NCBI RefSeq assembly: GCF_039904985.1
Contig: NZ_CP157005.1
Coordinates: 372,001 to 436,000, forward strand
DNA from: Methylomonas sp. AM2-LC
Lineage (GTDB): Bacteria; Pseudomonadota; Gammaproteobacteria; Methylococcales; Methylomonadaceae
Direction of reading: 5' to 3'
Length of the DNA stretch: 64,000 nt
The notes below the pieces were generated by a model that made no database searches, was not told where the DNA came from, and saw only the letters and a list, made by a program, of their open reading frames with translations. The position numbers and the translations under genes were made by a program. Shown one piece after another: positions 15,363 through 25,749 of this stretch; position 1 is the first letter of the stretch, and every line of letters starts with the position of its first letter.

Positions 15363-17756
15363 CTACCCCCCCTCAACATCCTTATCCTCATCCCCAGACA
15401 TATCAGAAATCTCTTTCAACCGGGCAACGGCTTTAAAGTTGATGCTATCCTCCGGATACTGCCCGTCCGCGTTTATTTCCCCTGCTTCACGATTCATTAA
15501 CAGACTCAGTGCTTCGTTAACATTCGATACCGAATAAATAGCAAACTGGCCTTGCTCCACTGCATCAATCACACTTTGCTTTAACATCAGATTGCGTTTG
15601 TTAGAGGCGGGAATAATCACTGCTTGTTCACCACTTAGGCCACGTGCGGCACACAGGTTAAAAAAGCCTTCTATTTTTTCGTTAACGCCGCCTATGGCTT
15701 GCACTTCGCCATATTGGTTTATAGAGCCGGTCAGCGCAAAACCCTGGCGTATGGGAATGCGGGTTAACGCCGAGATTAAACAGCATAATTCCGCCAACGA
15801 GGCGCTGTCGCCATCGATGTGGCCATAGGATTGTTCCATGGCAATACTGGCGGAAATTGCCAGTGGAAAAAGTTGCGCATAACTGTGGCCCAGATAGCCA
15901 GTCAAGATCATCACCCCTTTAGAGTGGATGGGTTGACCGAGTTCTACTTCGCGTTCGATATCGACAATACCGCGTGAGCCTGGATGCACGGTAGCGGTAA
16001 TGCGTGCCGGTGCGCCAAAGCTGCTGCCGCCAATGTCCATGACGGTAAGGCCGTTGACTTTGCCGATGGCTAGCCCGTGTGTGTCTATCAGAATAGTGCC
16101 TTCCAGCATTTCATCCAGTATAGCTTCCGCAATGCGGCCATTCCGTTGTTCGCGGGCGGCCAAGGCCAGTTCTACTTCGGTTTTATCAATTTGGCTGGCA
16201 CCAGTTTGGCTACCAAGTAGATTGGCTTCGGCAATAATTTCCAGGCAGTTGTTAATATGCGCGGATAGGTGGGATTGGTTTTCAGCCAGGCGGCAACTGT
16301 GTTCTATCAGGCGTAATAAGGCGGCAGAAGTGAGCGGTTTTGCTCCGGAATCGTGCGCCTGTTTGCTCATCAAGGCAATAAATTGGCTGATGTTTTCTTG
16401 ATTACGTTTGATGTGATCATCAAAATCGCAAAGTACTCTAAACATTTCGTTAAATTCGCTATCCAGCTCTTCCAGCAGATAATAAATATCGCGAGAGCCG
16501 ATTAGTATCACTTTAACATTCAGGGGTATTACTTCCGGTTTTAGGGTAATGGTATTAATACCCAGTTCGGAATACGGCGATTCAATTTCGATGCAACCGG
16601 CCTGTAATGCGCGTTTTAAACCTTCCCAAACAAACGGATAAGTCAGTACTTTTTCGGCATCCAGTATCAGGTAGCCGCCGTTAGCGCGGTGTAAAGAACC
16701 GGGACAAATACGCCGATAATTGGTGACTAGTGTGCCTTGGTCGCTGATGTATTCTATGCGTCCAAACAGGTTTTGATAGATAGGATGCGATTCGTAAATA
16801 ACCGGTGCGCCAAAGCCGTCTTGTTTGCAATCTACCAGAATATTGGGCAGATATTGTTCAATCAGGGTTTGGCGTTTACCTAAACTTTCCCGCCTATCCT
16901 GGCTGCGGGATGGCATTAAAAAGTCGCAAATGGTATTGCTAAGATTTTTTTCAACTTCAGCAAGATAGGTAATTACGTCATCGACATTTAGATATTTACT
17001 ATTTAGCTCTGCAAACAGCGGTTCCAATGCCTGTTTAATGGTGTCGCTGTCCAATTGTCGCATTTCTTCAACCAATGCGCGTCGCCATTGCGGTAATTCC
17101 AGCAATACATCACCCAGATATTCTTCCAGTTCTTCGGTGTGCTGATGAAAGGCATCGCGCTCTGCCTGAGGCAGTAAGGTAAACTGTTCTTCGTCCAGGG
17201 CTTTGTCGTTGCGGATAGGTAGAAACGTAATAGTTTCGCTATCGCGGTACAAAGCCACGCTCATAGCGCGTGCTTTGGCGTCTACCAGATCGATGGTCGA
17301 GTTATAACGTTGATTAAAACGGCGTTCTATGGCGGTTTTTTTTTGCTGATAACTAGGGCTTTCGAAAGCGGCTGGAAAGGTGGCCAGAATGTCATCAATC
17401 AGTTTTTCTATATCTTTGCTGAATGCTTGCCCTTCGCCAGATGGCAGTTCAACGGCGACTGGTTCGCGTGGATTTTCAAAGTTTTCCACATAGGCATACG
17501 ATAAGGGTGCTTCTTGTTGTTCGGCAAAACCCGACAAATAATTGCTGACCATGGATAGGCGTCCGGTACCGGAATGCCCCATTACAAAAATATTGTAGCC
17601 AGGTGCTTTCATGGCGGTACCAAAGGCCAGCGCCGATTGCGCACGGTTTTGACCTAAAATACCTTGTGTGTGCTTGGTTTTGTCCAGAGAGTTTATGTCT
17701 GGCAAGTCGATGGTCAGTTTTAGGGAGTGGGCGGGCAGTTTTAAATGATCAAGCAT
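15363..17756 (-). CDS. Lon-like ATP-dependent protease (AAA_32 type)
   Basis: A 797-aa member of the Lon-related family (COG1067 type). The N-terminal P-loop is GHSGTGR at 60-66, with arginine where lysine is usual, a variant found in this family. RANGGYLILDAE is the Walker B region. The C-terminal protease domain has the Ser-Lys dyad: Ser651 in GDSASLAEL and Lys694 in GGVNEKIEG, a 43-residue spacing identical to that of classical Lon. The last 30 residues are acidic. Biological substrate unknown. It lies 8 bp downstream of ribA on the same strand. Confidence 0.9.
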   Translation of the reverse strand: MLDHLKLPAHSLKLTIDLPDINSLDKTKHTQGILGQNRAQSALAFGTAMKAPGYNIFVMGHSGTGRLSMVSNYLSGFAEQQEAPLSYAYVENFENPREPVAVELPSGEGQAFSKDIEKLIDDILATFPAAFESPSYQQKKTAIERRFNQRYNSTIDLVDAKARAMSVALYRDSETITFLPIRNDKALDEEQFTLLPQAERDAFHQHTEELEEYLGDVLLELPQWRRALVEEMRQLDSDTIKQALEPLFAELNSKYLNVDDVITYLAEVEKNLSNTICDFLMPSRSQDRRESLGKRQTLIEQYLPNILVDCKQDGFGAPVIYESHPIYQNLFGRIEYISDQGTLVTNYRRICPGSLHRANGGYLILDAEKVLTYPFVWEGLKRALQAGCIEIESPYSELGINTITLKPEVIPLNVKVILIGSRDIYYLLEELDSEFNEMFRVLCDFDDHIKRNQENISQFIALMSKQAHDSGAKPLTSAALLRLIEHSCRLAENQSHLSAHINNCLEIIAEANLLGSQTGASQIDKTEVELALAAREQRNGRIAEAILDEMLEGTILIDTHGLAIGKVNGLTVMDIGGSSFGAPARITATVHPGSRGIVDIEREVELGQPIHSKGVMILTGYLGHSYAQLFPLAISASIAMEQSYGHIDGDSASLAELCCLISALTRIPIRQGFALTGSINQYGEVQAIGGVNEKIEGFFNLCAARGLSGEQAVIIPASNKRNLMLKQSVIDAVEQGQFAIYSVSNVNEALSLLMNREAGEINADGQYPEDSINFKAVARLKEISDMSGDEDKDVEGG

Positions 17757-17764
17757 GAGGTGCG

Positions 17765-18373
17765 TTATTGGCTGTCGGGTACGGAAAGCATGTGGTGCAT
17801 GCGTTCGACTTTAGTTTTAAGGTAATCAACATTATCGAGATGAACATTGGTTTCAATAGCAATTCGATTATTGACTTGTGTGCCCAGTTTAACCAGTTCG
17901 TCAATTTTTTGCGGGTTATTGGTTATCAAGGCTATGGAGCGTACTTTTAAATCTTTAAGAATCAAGGCGGCAATGTCATATTGGCGTTCATCGGCCAAAT
18001 GCCCCAAATGAATGTTGGCATCTACGGTATCCAGGCCTTGATCCTGTAAATTGTAGGCTTGCAGTTTTTTCAGCAGACCTATACCGCGCCCTTCTTGACG
18101 CAGGTAAATCAAAACGCCAAAACCGGCCTGATTGATAATGTTGAGTGACATATCCAGTTGCGGCCCACAGTCGCAGCGGCGCGAGCCGAGTACGTCGCCA
18201 GTAAAACACTCCGAATGTATGCGCACGGGTACATCGTCTTTATCGGCAACCTCACCTTTAACAAAGGCGATATGCTCTTTATCATCAATGCTGTTGGTGT
18301 AGTAATACAGGGTGAATTCACCGTGTTTGGTTGGGATTCTGGTTTTAACTTTATTTTCTATAGTTACTTTCAC
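17765..18373 (-). CDS. ribA: GTP cyclohydrolase II (riboflavin synthesis)
   Basis: First step of riboflavin synthesis from GTP. The 202-aa product has the zinc site SECFTGDVLGSRRCDCGPQL (C-x10-C-x-C) and catalytic YLRQEGRGIGLLKK; TNNPQKI is present near 150. It is a stand-alone RibA, not fused to RibB. Upstream gap of 65 bp to the DUF7230-type gene; the Lon-like gene follows. Confidence 0.96.
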   Translation of the reverse strand: MKVTIENKVKTRIPTKHGEFTLYYYTNSIDDKEHIAFVKGEVADKDDVPVRIHSECFTGDVLGSRRCDCGPQLDMSLNIINQAGFGVLIYLRQEGRGIGLLKKLQAYNLQDQGLDTVDANIHLGHLADERQYDIAALILKDLKVRSIALITNNPQKIDELVKLGTQVNNRIAIETNVHLDNVDYLKTKVERMHHMLSVPDSQ

Positions 18374-18438
18374 GGGTGATGAGTTCCTTAAATCGCTAGG
18401 CTGTTTTCTGGATTTGTCCTGAAGCCTTTCTTAATAGC

Positions 18439-18606
18439 TTATGCAAAAGCCACTAAGAAAGGCTCCAGGCCAGAGTGTTTAGCTTTACGTTGATATTTGC
18501 GTTTATCGGCATAAACCAGGGCTTTATTGAACTGGTGAGCAAATTTTGCAACCGGATTATTTGGGGCTATTTCGGGCAAGCCCTTTGTTTTGTTTTGTTT
18601 TCTCAT
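18439..18606 (-). CDS. Small basic conserved protein (DUF7230 type)
   Basis: A 55-aa highly basic protein beginning MRKQNKTKGLPEIAPNNPVA, with a second basic part KRKYQRKAKHSGLEP. This matches small conserved proteobacterial proteins of the DUF7230 type from memory. ATG at 18606 is preceded by GAGG at 8 bases; a longer frame from 18804 crosses the mnmG start and is rejected. Charge and size suggest nucleic-acid or ribosome contact, but no function is established. Confidence 0.78.
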   Translation of the reverse strand: MRKQNKTKGLPEIAPNNPVAKFAHQFNKALVYADKRKYQRKAKHSGLEPFLVAFA

Positions 18607-18661
18607 GATTTTTTCCTCATAAACAATTAAGATAGCGCTTTTATTTGACCATAGAATACCA

Positions 18662-20530
18662 GTGAAATTCCAGAAAGACTTTGATGTGATAGTGATAGGT
18701 GGCGGCCACGCGGGTACTGAAGCGGCTTTGGCAGCGGCGCGCTGTGGTGTTAAAACTCTGTTATTGTCCCAAAATATTGAGACTTTGGGGCAAATGAGTT
18801 GCAATCCGGCAATAGGTGGTATCGGTAAAGGTCATTTGGTCAAAGAAATCGATGCCCTGGGTGGTATTATGGCCAAAGCCATCGATCACGGAGGCATACA
18901 GTTTCGCATGCTTAATGCTAGCAAAGGCCCGGCTGTGCGTGCCACGCGTGCCCAAGCAGACCGGCAATTGTATAAACAGGCCGTCCGTACTGCGCTGGAA
19001 AACCAGCCAAATTTATCATTATTTCAACAAACTGTCGCGGATTTAATTGTTGAGGGTGATCGGGTCGTCGGTGTTAAAACGCAAATGGGTCTGGATTTTC
19101 ATGCCAAAACCGTGGTGTTAACCGCGGGTACTTTTTTGGCGGGCCGTATCCATATTGGTTTAGAAAATTACAGTGGTGGTCGCGCAGGTGATGCTGCCTC
19201 TGTCTCGCTTGCCGAGCGTTTACGCGAATTACCGTTCCGTATTGGCCGCTTAAAAACGGGTACACCGCCGCGTATTGATGGGCGTAGTATCGATTACAGT
19301 AAATTGCAGGAGCAGCATGGCGATACGCCTGTGCCAGTATTTTCGTTTATGGGAAACCGCAATCAGCACCCGCAGCAAATCTGTTGCCATATTACGCGTA
19401 CCAATGCACAAACGCATGACATTATCCGTTCTGGGTTGGATCGTTCGCCCATGTATACCGGGGTGATAGATGGTATAGGTCCGCGTTATTGTCCGTCTAT
19501 TGAAGATAAGGTGGTGCGTTTTGCCGAACGCGATTCGCATCAGATTTTTGTGGAACCGGAAGGCTTGCTAACTAATGAAGTCTATCCTAACGGTATTTCT
19601 ACCAGTTTACCGTATGATATTCAAATTCGCTTTATCCGTACCATGCTGGGCTTTGAACAGGCAGAAATCGTGCGCCCCGGTTATGCCATAGAATATGATT
19701 TCTTCGATCCGCGTGACTTAAAATCCTCGTTGGAAACCAAACATCTGCAAGCTTTGTTTTTTGCCGGACAAATAAATGGTACTACGGGTTACGAAGAAGC
19801 GGCTGCTCAAGGTTTGTTGGCTGGTGTGAATGCGGCGCGTCTGGCGCAGGGTTTGGATAGCTGGTGTCCGGGACGCGAGGAAGCCTATATGGGGGTTATG
19901 ATTGATGACCTCATTACGCGTGGAACCGCAGAACCCTATCGCATGTTTACCAGTCGCGCCGAATATCGTTTGCAACTCCGTGAAGATAATGCCGATTTGC
20001 GCTTAACTGAACAGGGACGCAAACTAGGATTGGTTGATGATGCGCGTTGGCAGCATTTTGAAGCAAAACGTGAAGCGATTACCCGGTTACAAACCAGTTT
20101 TAGTAAAAAATGGATTAGAGCAGAAACTGACGAGGCGGCACAAGTTGAAGCTATTTGGGGTAAAAAGCTGTTAAAAGAAGCCAGTTTGATGGAGTTGCTG
20201 AGACGCCCGGAAGTCGATGTCGAGCAATTAATGGGTTTTAGTGATGAAACGGGTGTTGATGAACAGGTTGCCGAGCAAGTTGCCATCCAGGCTAAATATG
20301 CCGGCTATATTGATCGTCAGCAAACTGAAATTAATCGTACCTTGCGTTATGAGCATTTGAAACTGCCAGATAATGTCGATTACAGCTTGGTTTCTGGTTT
20401 ATCGAATGAAGTCAGTGAAAAACTTAAAAAACAGCGTCCTGAAACCTTGGGTCAGGCCGCGCGAATACCGGGTATTACCCCTGCAGCCATTTCGCTGCTA
20501 TTGGTACATTTAAAGAAGAAAAGTGCTTAA
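18662..20530 (+). CDS. mnmG: MnmG (GidA), tRNA wobble uridine modification enzyme
   Basis: FAD-dependent enzyme that with MnmE builds the carboxymethylaminomethyl group on U34 of tRNAs. The 622-aa length is standard. FAD-binding [15 protein letters not shown] is at 6-20; the two conserved cysteine regions, [10 protein letters not shown], and the C-terminal domain with [12 protein letters not shown] are present. The start is a GTG at 18662. Its stop overlaps rsmG by one base. Confidence 0.97.
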   Translation: MKFQKDFDVIVIGGGHAGTEAALAAARCGVKTLLLSQNIETLGQMSCNPAIGGIGKGHLVKEIDALGGIMAKAIDHGGIQFRMLNASKGPAVRATRAQADRQLYKQAVRTALENQPNLSLFQQTVADLIVEGDRVVGVKTQMGLDFHAKTVVLTAGTFLAGRIHIGLENYSGGRAGDAASVSLAERLRELPFRIGRLKTGTPPRIDGRSIDYSKLQEQHGDTPVPVFSFMGNRNQHPQQICCHITRTNAQTHDIIRSGLDRSPMYTGVIDGIGPRYCPSIEDKVVRFAERDSHQIFVEPEGLLTNEVYPNGISTSLPYDIQIRFIRTMLGFEQAEIVRPGYAIEYDFFDPRDLKSSLETKHLQALFFAGQINGTTGYEEAAAQGLLAGVNAARLAQGLDSWCPGREEAYMGVMIDDLITRGTAEPYRMFTSRAEYRLQLREDNADLRLTEQGRKLGLVDDARWQHFEAKREAITRLQTSFSKKWIRAETDEAAQVEAIWGKKLLKEASLMELLRRPEVDVEQLMGFSDETGVDEQVAEQVAIQAKYAGYIDRQQTEINRTLRYEHLKLPDNVDYSLVSGLSNEVSEKLKKQRPETLGQAARIPGITPAAISLLLVHLKKKSA

Positions 20531-21156
20531 TGGATAGCTGTCGAATTAAACTTCAGCAAGGCCTTGCTGACATGATGTTGGAGCTGCCAGAAGTCCAACA
20601 GGAAAATTTGCTGCGCTTTATAGCGCTAATTAATAAATGGAATAAAGCCTATAATCTGACAGCGGTGCGTAATCCTGACGATATGGTCAACTTGCATGTA
20701 CTGGATAGTTTGGCAATATTAGCGCATATAAAACCAACCCGAATTGCCGATATTGGCACAGGTGCGGGTTTGCCGGGTATACCACTGGCGATATGTAGGC
20801 CCGATTGCGAATTTGTGTTGGTAGATTCTAATGCCAAAAAAACCCGTTTTGTTACCCAAGCCGTACTGGAATTACAATTGAAAAATGTTGAAGTTGTACA
20901 TAGCCGTGTGGAATTATTTAAACCTGCTAATTTATTTTCAACTGTAATTACCCGGGCCTTTGCAGAGATGACGGACATTATAAAACTGACCAAGCATTTG
21001 TTGGCTGCGGAGGGTTTATTGTTGGCTATGAAAGGTCGACAACCCGATCAGGAGCTGCAGTCCTTGCAGCTTGAATTCGATATCGTGCCGCTAATGGTGC
21101 CTGGTATTGATGCCGAACGTTGCTTGATTCGAGTGGAGAATGCTCAGCATGGCTAA
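20530..21156 (+). CDS. rsmG: RsmG (GidB), 16S rRNA G527 methyltransferase
   Basis: SAM-dependent N7-methylation of G527 in 16S rRNA. The 208-aa length is typical. LVRNPDD-like segment (TAVRNPDDMVNLHVLDSL), SAM-binding ADIGTGAGLPGIPLAI, and TRAFAEM are seen. ATG shares its A with the mnmG stop (TAATG). Part of the mnmG-rsmG-parA-parB block. Confidence 0.96.
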   Translation: MDSCRIKLQQGLADMMLELPEVQQENLLRFIALINKWNKAYNLTAVRNPDDMVNLHVLDSLAILAHIKPTRIADIGTGAGLPGIPLAICRPDCEFVLVDSNAKKTRFVTQAVLELQLKNVEVVHSRVELFKPANLFSTVITRAFAEMTDIIKLTKHLLAAEGLLLAMKGRQPDQELQSLQLEFDIVPLMVPGIDAERCLIRVENAQHG

Positions 21157-21925
21157 GATTATTGCCATTACCAATCAAAAAGGCGGTGTAGGTAAAACCA
21201 CCACCAGTGTCAATTTATCGGCTGCTCTGGCTGCAGCAAAGCGTAAAGTTTTGTTGATCGATTTAGATCCGCAAGGTAATGCGGCCATGGGGTGTGGTGT
21301 CCTGAAAGAAGATACTGAATATTCAAGTTGTGAGTTATTGCTGGAAGAAGTTCCTGTCAGCGAAATTATCGTCAAAAATAAAGATTTGGGTTTTGATTTG
21401 ATTCCTGGTAATGCCGATTTAACAGCTGCCGAAGTCAAGCTGATGGCTCTTCAGCATCGGGAAAGGCGTCTGGCAGACGCTTTGCTGAGCGTGCGCGATC
21501 AGTACGATTATATTCTGATAGATTGTCCGCCCTCATTGAATATGCTGACCTTAAATGCGCTGGTTGCCTCGAATAGCATTATTATCCCTATGCAGTGCGA
21601 ATACTATGCACTGGAGGGTTTATCTTCATTAATGGCTACCTTGAAGAGCGTGCGCGACAATATCAATCCTGATTTATATCTGGAGGGAATATTACGCACC
21701 ATGGTCGATACGCGCAGTCGTTTATGTAAAGATGTTTCAGATCAGTTAGTAGAATATTTTAACGATAAGGTATTTCGTACAACAGTACCCAGAAATATCC
21801 GGTTGGCTGAAGCGCCAAGTCATGGTGTATCAGTTTTAACTTATGATAAATCTTCACGCGGTGCTGTTGCTTATATTGCGCTGGCCGGCGAGTTAATCAG
21901 AAAAGAAAAAGCGGCAAAAAAATGA
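21149..21925 (+). CDS. parA: ParA, chromosome partition ATPase
   Basis: Deviant Walker-A ATPase that moves origin regions with ParB. MAKIIAITNQKGGVGKTTTS contains the KGGVGKTT motif; DLDPQGNA and DCPPSLNML are the further switch motifs. ATG 21149 is chosen over 21140: it is preceded by GGAG and gives the canonical start; it overlaps rsmG by 8 bases. 258 aa. Overlaps parB by four bases. Confidence 0.96.
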   Translation: MAKIIAITNQKGGVGKTTTSVNLSAALAAAKRKVLLIDLDPQGNAAMGCGVLKEDTEYSSCELLLEEVPVSEIIVKNKDLGFDLIPGNADLTAAEVKLMALQHRERRLADALLSVRDQYDYILIDCPPSLNMLTLNALVASNSIIIPMQCEYYALEGLSSLMATLKSVRDNINPDLYLEGILRTMVDTRSRLCKDVSDQLVEYFNDKVFRTTVPRNIRLAEAPSHGVSVLTYDKSSRGAVAYIALAGELIRKEKAAKK

Positions 21926-22773
21926 TACAAAAAAAACGTGGTTTAGGGCGGGGGTTAAGCGAATTGCTGGGTGATGTTACCCCTACTTTGCATAAAGAAA
22001 AATCACAAGAGGTACAAACGCTACCAATTGAGTTTTTGCAGCGCGGAAAATATCAGCCACGTAAAGATATGGACCCTGAAAAACTTAAAGAATTATCCGA
22101 TTCTATACTTGCGCAAGGGATTATTCAGCCTATCATCGTGCGCAAAATTCCGGGTGATAAGTATGAAATTATTGCTGGCGAACGTCGCTGGCGGGCAGCG
22201 CAACTGGCAGAATTACAAGATGTTCCTGTGGTAGTTAAGGATATTGATGATCGCGCTGTTATGGCAATGGCGTTGATTGAAAATATTCAGCGTGAAGATT
22301 TAAGTGCTTTAGAGGAGTCGGAAGCATTAAAGCGCTTACAAGATGAGTTTGAATTAACCCATCAGCAAATTGCTTCGGCAGTGGGTAAATCCCGTGCCAC
22401 AGTCACCAATTTGCTGAGATTGCTAGATTTGCCAATTGAAGTTAAAAATTTGTTAGGTAAAGGCTTGTTGGAAATGGGGCATGCGCGTGCCTTGTTAGGG
22501 CTAGCTGAAGATCGGCAGGTTGATATTGCCAATAAAGTGGTAAGGCAAGGTTTAACGGTTAGAGCGGTGGAAAAGTTGGTGCGTGAGCAGCAGGAAAATA
22601 AGCCCGTCGCTAGCAAAGTTGTCGATCCCGATACCTTAAGCTTGCAGCGTCAGTTAAGTGAAAAAACTGGTGCCAAGGTTGAAATTAATCATCAACAAAA
22701 TGGTAAAGGTAAGCTGGTGATTAGTTACAGCAGTCTTGAAGAGTTGGATGGTATTATTCAAAAGATTCACTAA
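21922..22773 (+). CDS. parB: ParB, centromere-binding CTPase
   Basis: Binds parS sites and CTP, forming the partition complex. 283 aa: N-terminal RGLGRGLSELLG, the CTP-binding GERRWRAAQLA in the ParB/Srx domain, ALIENIQREDLSALEE, a helix-turn-helix (QQIASAVGKSRATVTNLLRL, split over two helices) and a C-terminal dimer domain. No perfect parS palindrome was noticed in the flanks. Starts ATGA on the parA stop. Confidence 0.96.
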   Translation: MIQKKRGLGRGLSELLGDVTPTLHKEKSQEVQTLPIEFLQRGKYQPRKDMDPEKLKELSDSILAQGIIQPIIVRKIPGDKYEIIAGERRWRAAQLAELQDVPVVVKDIDDRAVMAMALIENIQREDLSALEESEALKRLQDEFELTHQQIASAVGKSRATVTNLLRLLDLPIEVKNLLGKGLLEMGHARALLGLAEDRQVDIANKVVRQGLTVRAVEKLVREQQENKPVASKVVDPDTLSLQRQLSEKTGAKVEINHQQNGKGKLVISYSSLEELDGIIQKIH

Positions 22774-23114
22774 AACAATTTAGCGATGCATAAAAATATA
22801 TGTCATTAGAATTGTAAGGTTTATGTTGCTCTCGGGTGGTTTTGATGCATATGCTACAAACCATAAGATATGTAATGGAATAAAAATCATTATGTTACAA
22901 GTTGGCTTGGCTTTTGCTATACAAGACAGGGTAACAAGAACACTGTTTTTTACAGGCTGGGGATGTAGGCTGGGTTTTTCAGAACAGACTCAATAGTGAG
23001 CTGTATCGTAAAACATGAAAAACAGGGGTCTTTATGTAATGACTCGGTTTGTTGCCTTGCTTTAAATGAAGTGGCTAGATATAATCTGCCTGCTTTGGGG
23101 TAAAGGGGTTAAAT
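22774..23114. other. Intergenic region upstream of the ATP synthase operon
   Basis: About 340 bp without a gene. It contains a good sigma-70 promoter near the atpI start (listed separately), a bulged hairpin around CTCA-ATAG-TGAG (about 22990-23003), and a string TGGCTTGGCTTTTGCT at 22903-22918 that fits a sigma-54 core but has no NifA site upstream. Confidence 0.7.
23057..23085 (+). promoter_or_regulatory. Sigma-70 promoter of the atp operon
   Basis: A perfect -10 hexamer TATAAT at 23080-23085 with TTGCTT at 23057-23062, 17-bp spacer. Expected start is near 23092, a short leader before the atpI ATG at 23115, which has an AGGGG ribosome site. Confidence 0.6.
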
Positions 23115-23483
23115 ATGGCAGTTGAAAATCAGTTTTCTACTGTCGCCAAAGTATTGTGTGTGCAAGCCCTGATGGCAGTTTTGATTGCCGCGGTCTTTTT
23201 TGGGCTTGGTGGTTGGGATCGTACGTTTTCTCCTCTGCTTGGCAGTGGTATCGCGTTGCTGCCAAATATCATATTTGCATACAAAATATACCTTGCCAGA
23301 AATTTGCAAGCGCAGGGTGTCGTCAATGCCTTTTATGTAGGCGAAACGATAAAGCTAATCCTGACAGCCGCTCTGTTTGCATTAGTTTTGCAGATACCCT
23401 CTGTAGATTTTTTGACGCTGCTCATTGGTTATGTAGCAGTTTTATCAGTTTTTTGGTTTGCGCTATTTTATTGGCGCAATTAG
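23115..23483 (+). CDS. atpI: ATP synthase protein I (assembly factor)
   Basis: A 122-aa membrane protein with four predicted helices, first gene of the atp operon; AtpI helps c-ring assembly. Typical pattern: SPLLGSGIALLPNIIFAYKIY, with short loops, and a C-terminal FYWRN. Low sequence conservation is normal for this family; context makes the call firm. Confidence 0.92.
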   Translation: MAVENQFSTVAKVLCVQALMAVLIAAVFFGLGGWDRTFSPLLGSGIALLPNIIFAYKIYLARNLQAQGVVNAFYVGETIKLILTAALFALVLQIPSVDFLTLLIGYVAVLSVFWFALFYWRN

Positions 23484-23489
23484 GCTTAA

Positions 23490-24266
<777 letters not shown>

Positions 24267-24285
24267 AATTTAGGCATTTTTTTAA

Positions 24286-24606
<321 letters not shown>

Positions 24607-24719
24607 TTGCTGTTCAGACTGTGCAAAAAAACGGCCGGCATAAATTCGGTTGTCAACAATAAAGGCACAGACAGTTCAGAGCAAACACACATGACAACAG
24701 CATTACGAGGAAAGCATCA

Positions 24720-25193
24720 ATGAGTATCAATGCTACTCTTATCGGGCAGATGATCACTTTTACACTTCTGGTGTGGTTTACCATGAAGTATATCTGGCCC
24801 CCTATTATGGCTGCCCTTGAAGCGCGTAAAGCCAAGATTTCTGAAGGTTTGGCTGCCGCAGAGAAAGGACAAGAAGAAATCAAACTGGCTGAAAAGAAAG
24901 CTAAACTTATTCTTAAAGACAGTAAAGAAAACGCGGCTGAAATTATTAGTTCTGCTCAAAAACGAGCTAATGAGTTGGTTGAAGAAGCCAAATTACAGGC
25001 TAAAAAAGAAGGTGAACGCTTGCTGGAGTCTGCAAGATTGCAGGTCGAACAAGAGATGCAACTGGCTAAAGAAACTCTTCGTAAAGAGGTATCTGCACTG
25101 GCTTTACGTGCCGCTGAACAGATTCTGAAAGAAGAAATTGACAAAGCCAAGCATCAAAACATTCTAAACAGAGCCGTAGACGAGTTAGGATAA
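24720..25193 (+). CDS. atpF: ATP synthase subunit b (F0)
   Basis: A 157-aa peripheral-stalk subunit: one N-terminal membrane helix (LIGQMITFTLLVWFTMKYIW) and a long charged coiled coil. Length and composition normal. The ATG is preceded by GAGGAAAG. About 110 bp separate it from atpE. Confidence 0.96.
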   Translation: MSINATLIGQMITFTLLVWFTMKYIWPPIMAALEARKAKISEGLAAAEKGQEEIKLAEKKAKLILKDSKENAAEIISSAQKRANELVEEAKLQAKKEGERLLESARLQVEQEMQLAKETLRKEVSALALRAAEQILKEEIDKAKHQNILNRAVDELG

Positions 25194-25196
25194 TCA

Positions 25197-25727
25197 ATGG
25201 CTGAGTTAACGACATTAGCAAGACCCTACGCTGAAGCAGCTTTTAAACGGGCAAAGCAAACCAGTTCAGTTACAGAATGGTCTGAAGTATTACAGTTTTT
25301 ATCAACTGTAACGCAAGATCAGGGCTTAATGGAAATTGTGAGCAACCCCAAGGTCGGAAAACCAAAAATAAAAGAATTATTTTTGGATATTTGTCAGGAT
25401 AAGGTTTCTGCTGAAGCACAAAATCTACTTAAAATTCTGATTGATAATGGAAAGTTAAGTTTATTGCCTACCATATCAGTTATGTATGAAGAGCAAAAAG
25501 CGGAAGATGAAGGCTATGTCAATGTAGAACTTTACAGCGCTTATCCGTTAACTAAAGTTGAGCAAAGTAAATATAGCGCGATGCTGGAAAAGCAATTGCA
25601 CAAAAAAGTCAATGCAGTCGTTTCGGTCGATAAATCATTGATTGGCGGCATATTGGCCGTAGCCGGTGATAAAGTGATAGACGGTTCTATCCGAGGCCAG
25701 ATTCATCAATTAGCCAAAAGGCTTTAA
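25197..25727 (+). CDS. atpH: ATP synthase subunit delta (F1)
   Basis: A 176-aa subunit linking the peripheral stalk to the alpha/beta head. TLARPYAEAAFKRA opens the protein, and LIGGILAVAGDKVIDGSIRGQ is the conserved C-terminal signature. 3 bp after atpF. Confidence 0.96.
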   Translation: MAELTTLARPYAEAAFKRAKQTSSVTEWSEVLQFLSTVTQDQGLMEIVSNPKVGKPKIKELFLDICQDKVSAEAQNLLKILIDNGKLSLLPTISVMYEEQKAEDEGYVNVELYSAYPLTKVEQSKYSAMLEKQLHKKVNAVVSVDKSLIGGILAVAGDKVIDGSIRGQIHQLAKRL

Positions 25728-25749
25728 GAGCTAGATCGGGAAATATAAA

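Noticed and set aside
18374..18661. Replication origin near mnmG, as in some gammaproteobacteria
   Set aside because: No cluster of DnaA boxes (TTATCCACA-like) was seen upstream of mnmG or elsewhere in the flanking gaps, and dnaA is not in the window.
18607..18804. N-terminal extension of the small DUF7230-type gene
   Set aside because: It would run antisense through the mnmG start; the ATG at 18606 has its own ribosome site and matches the conserved start.
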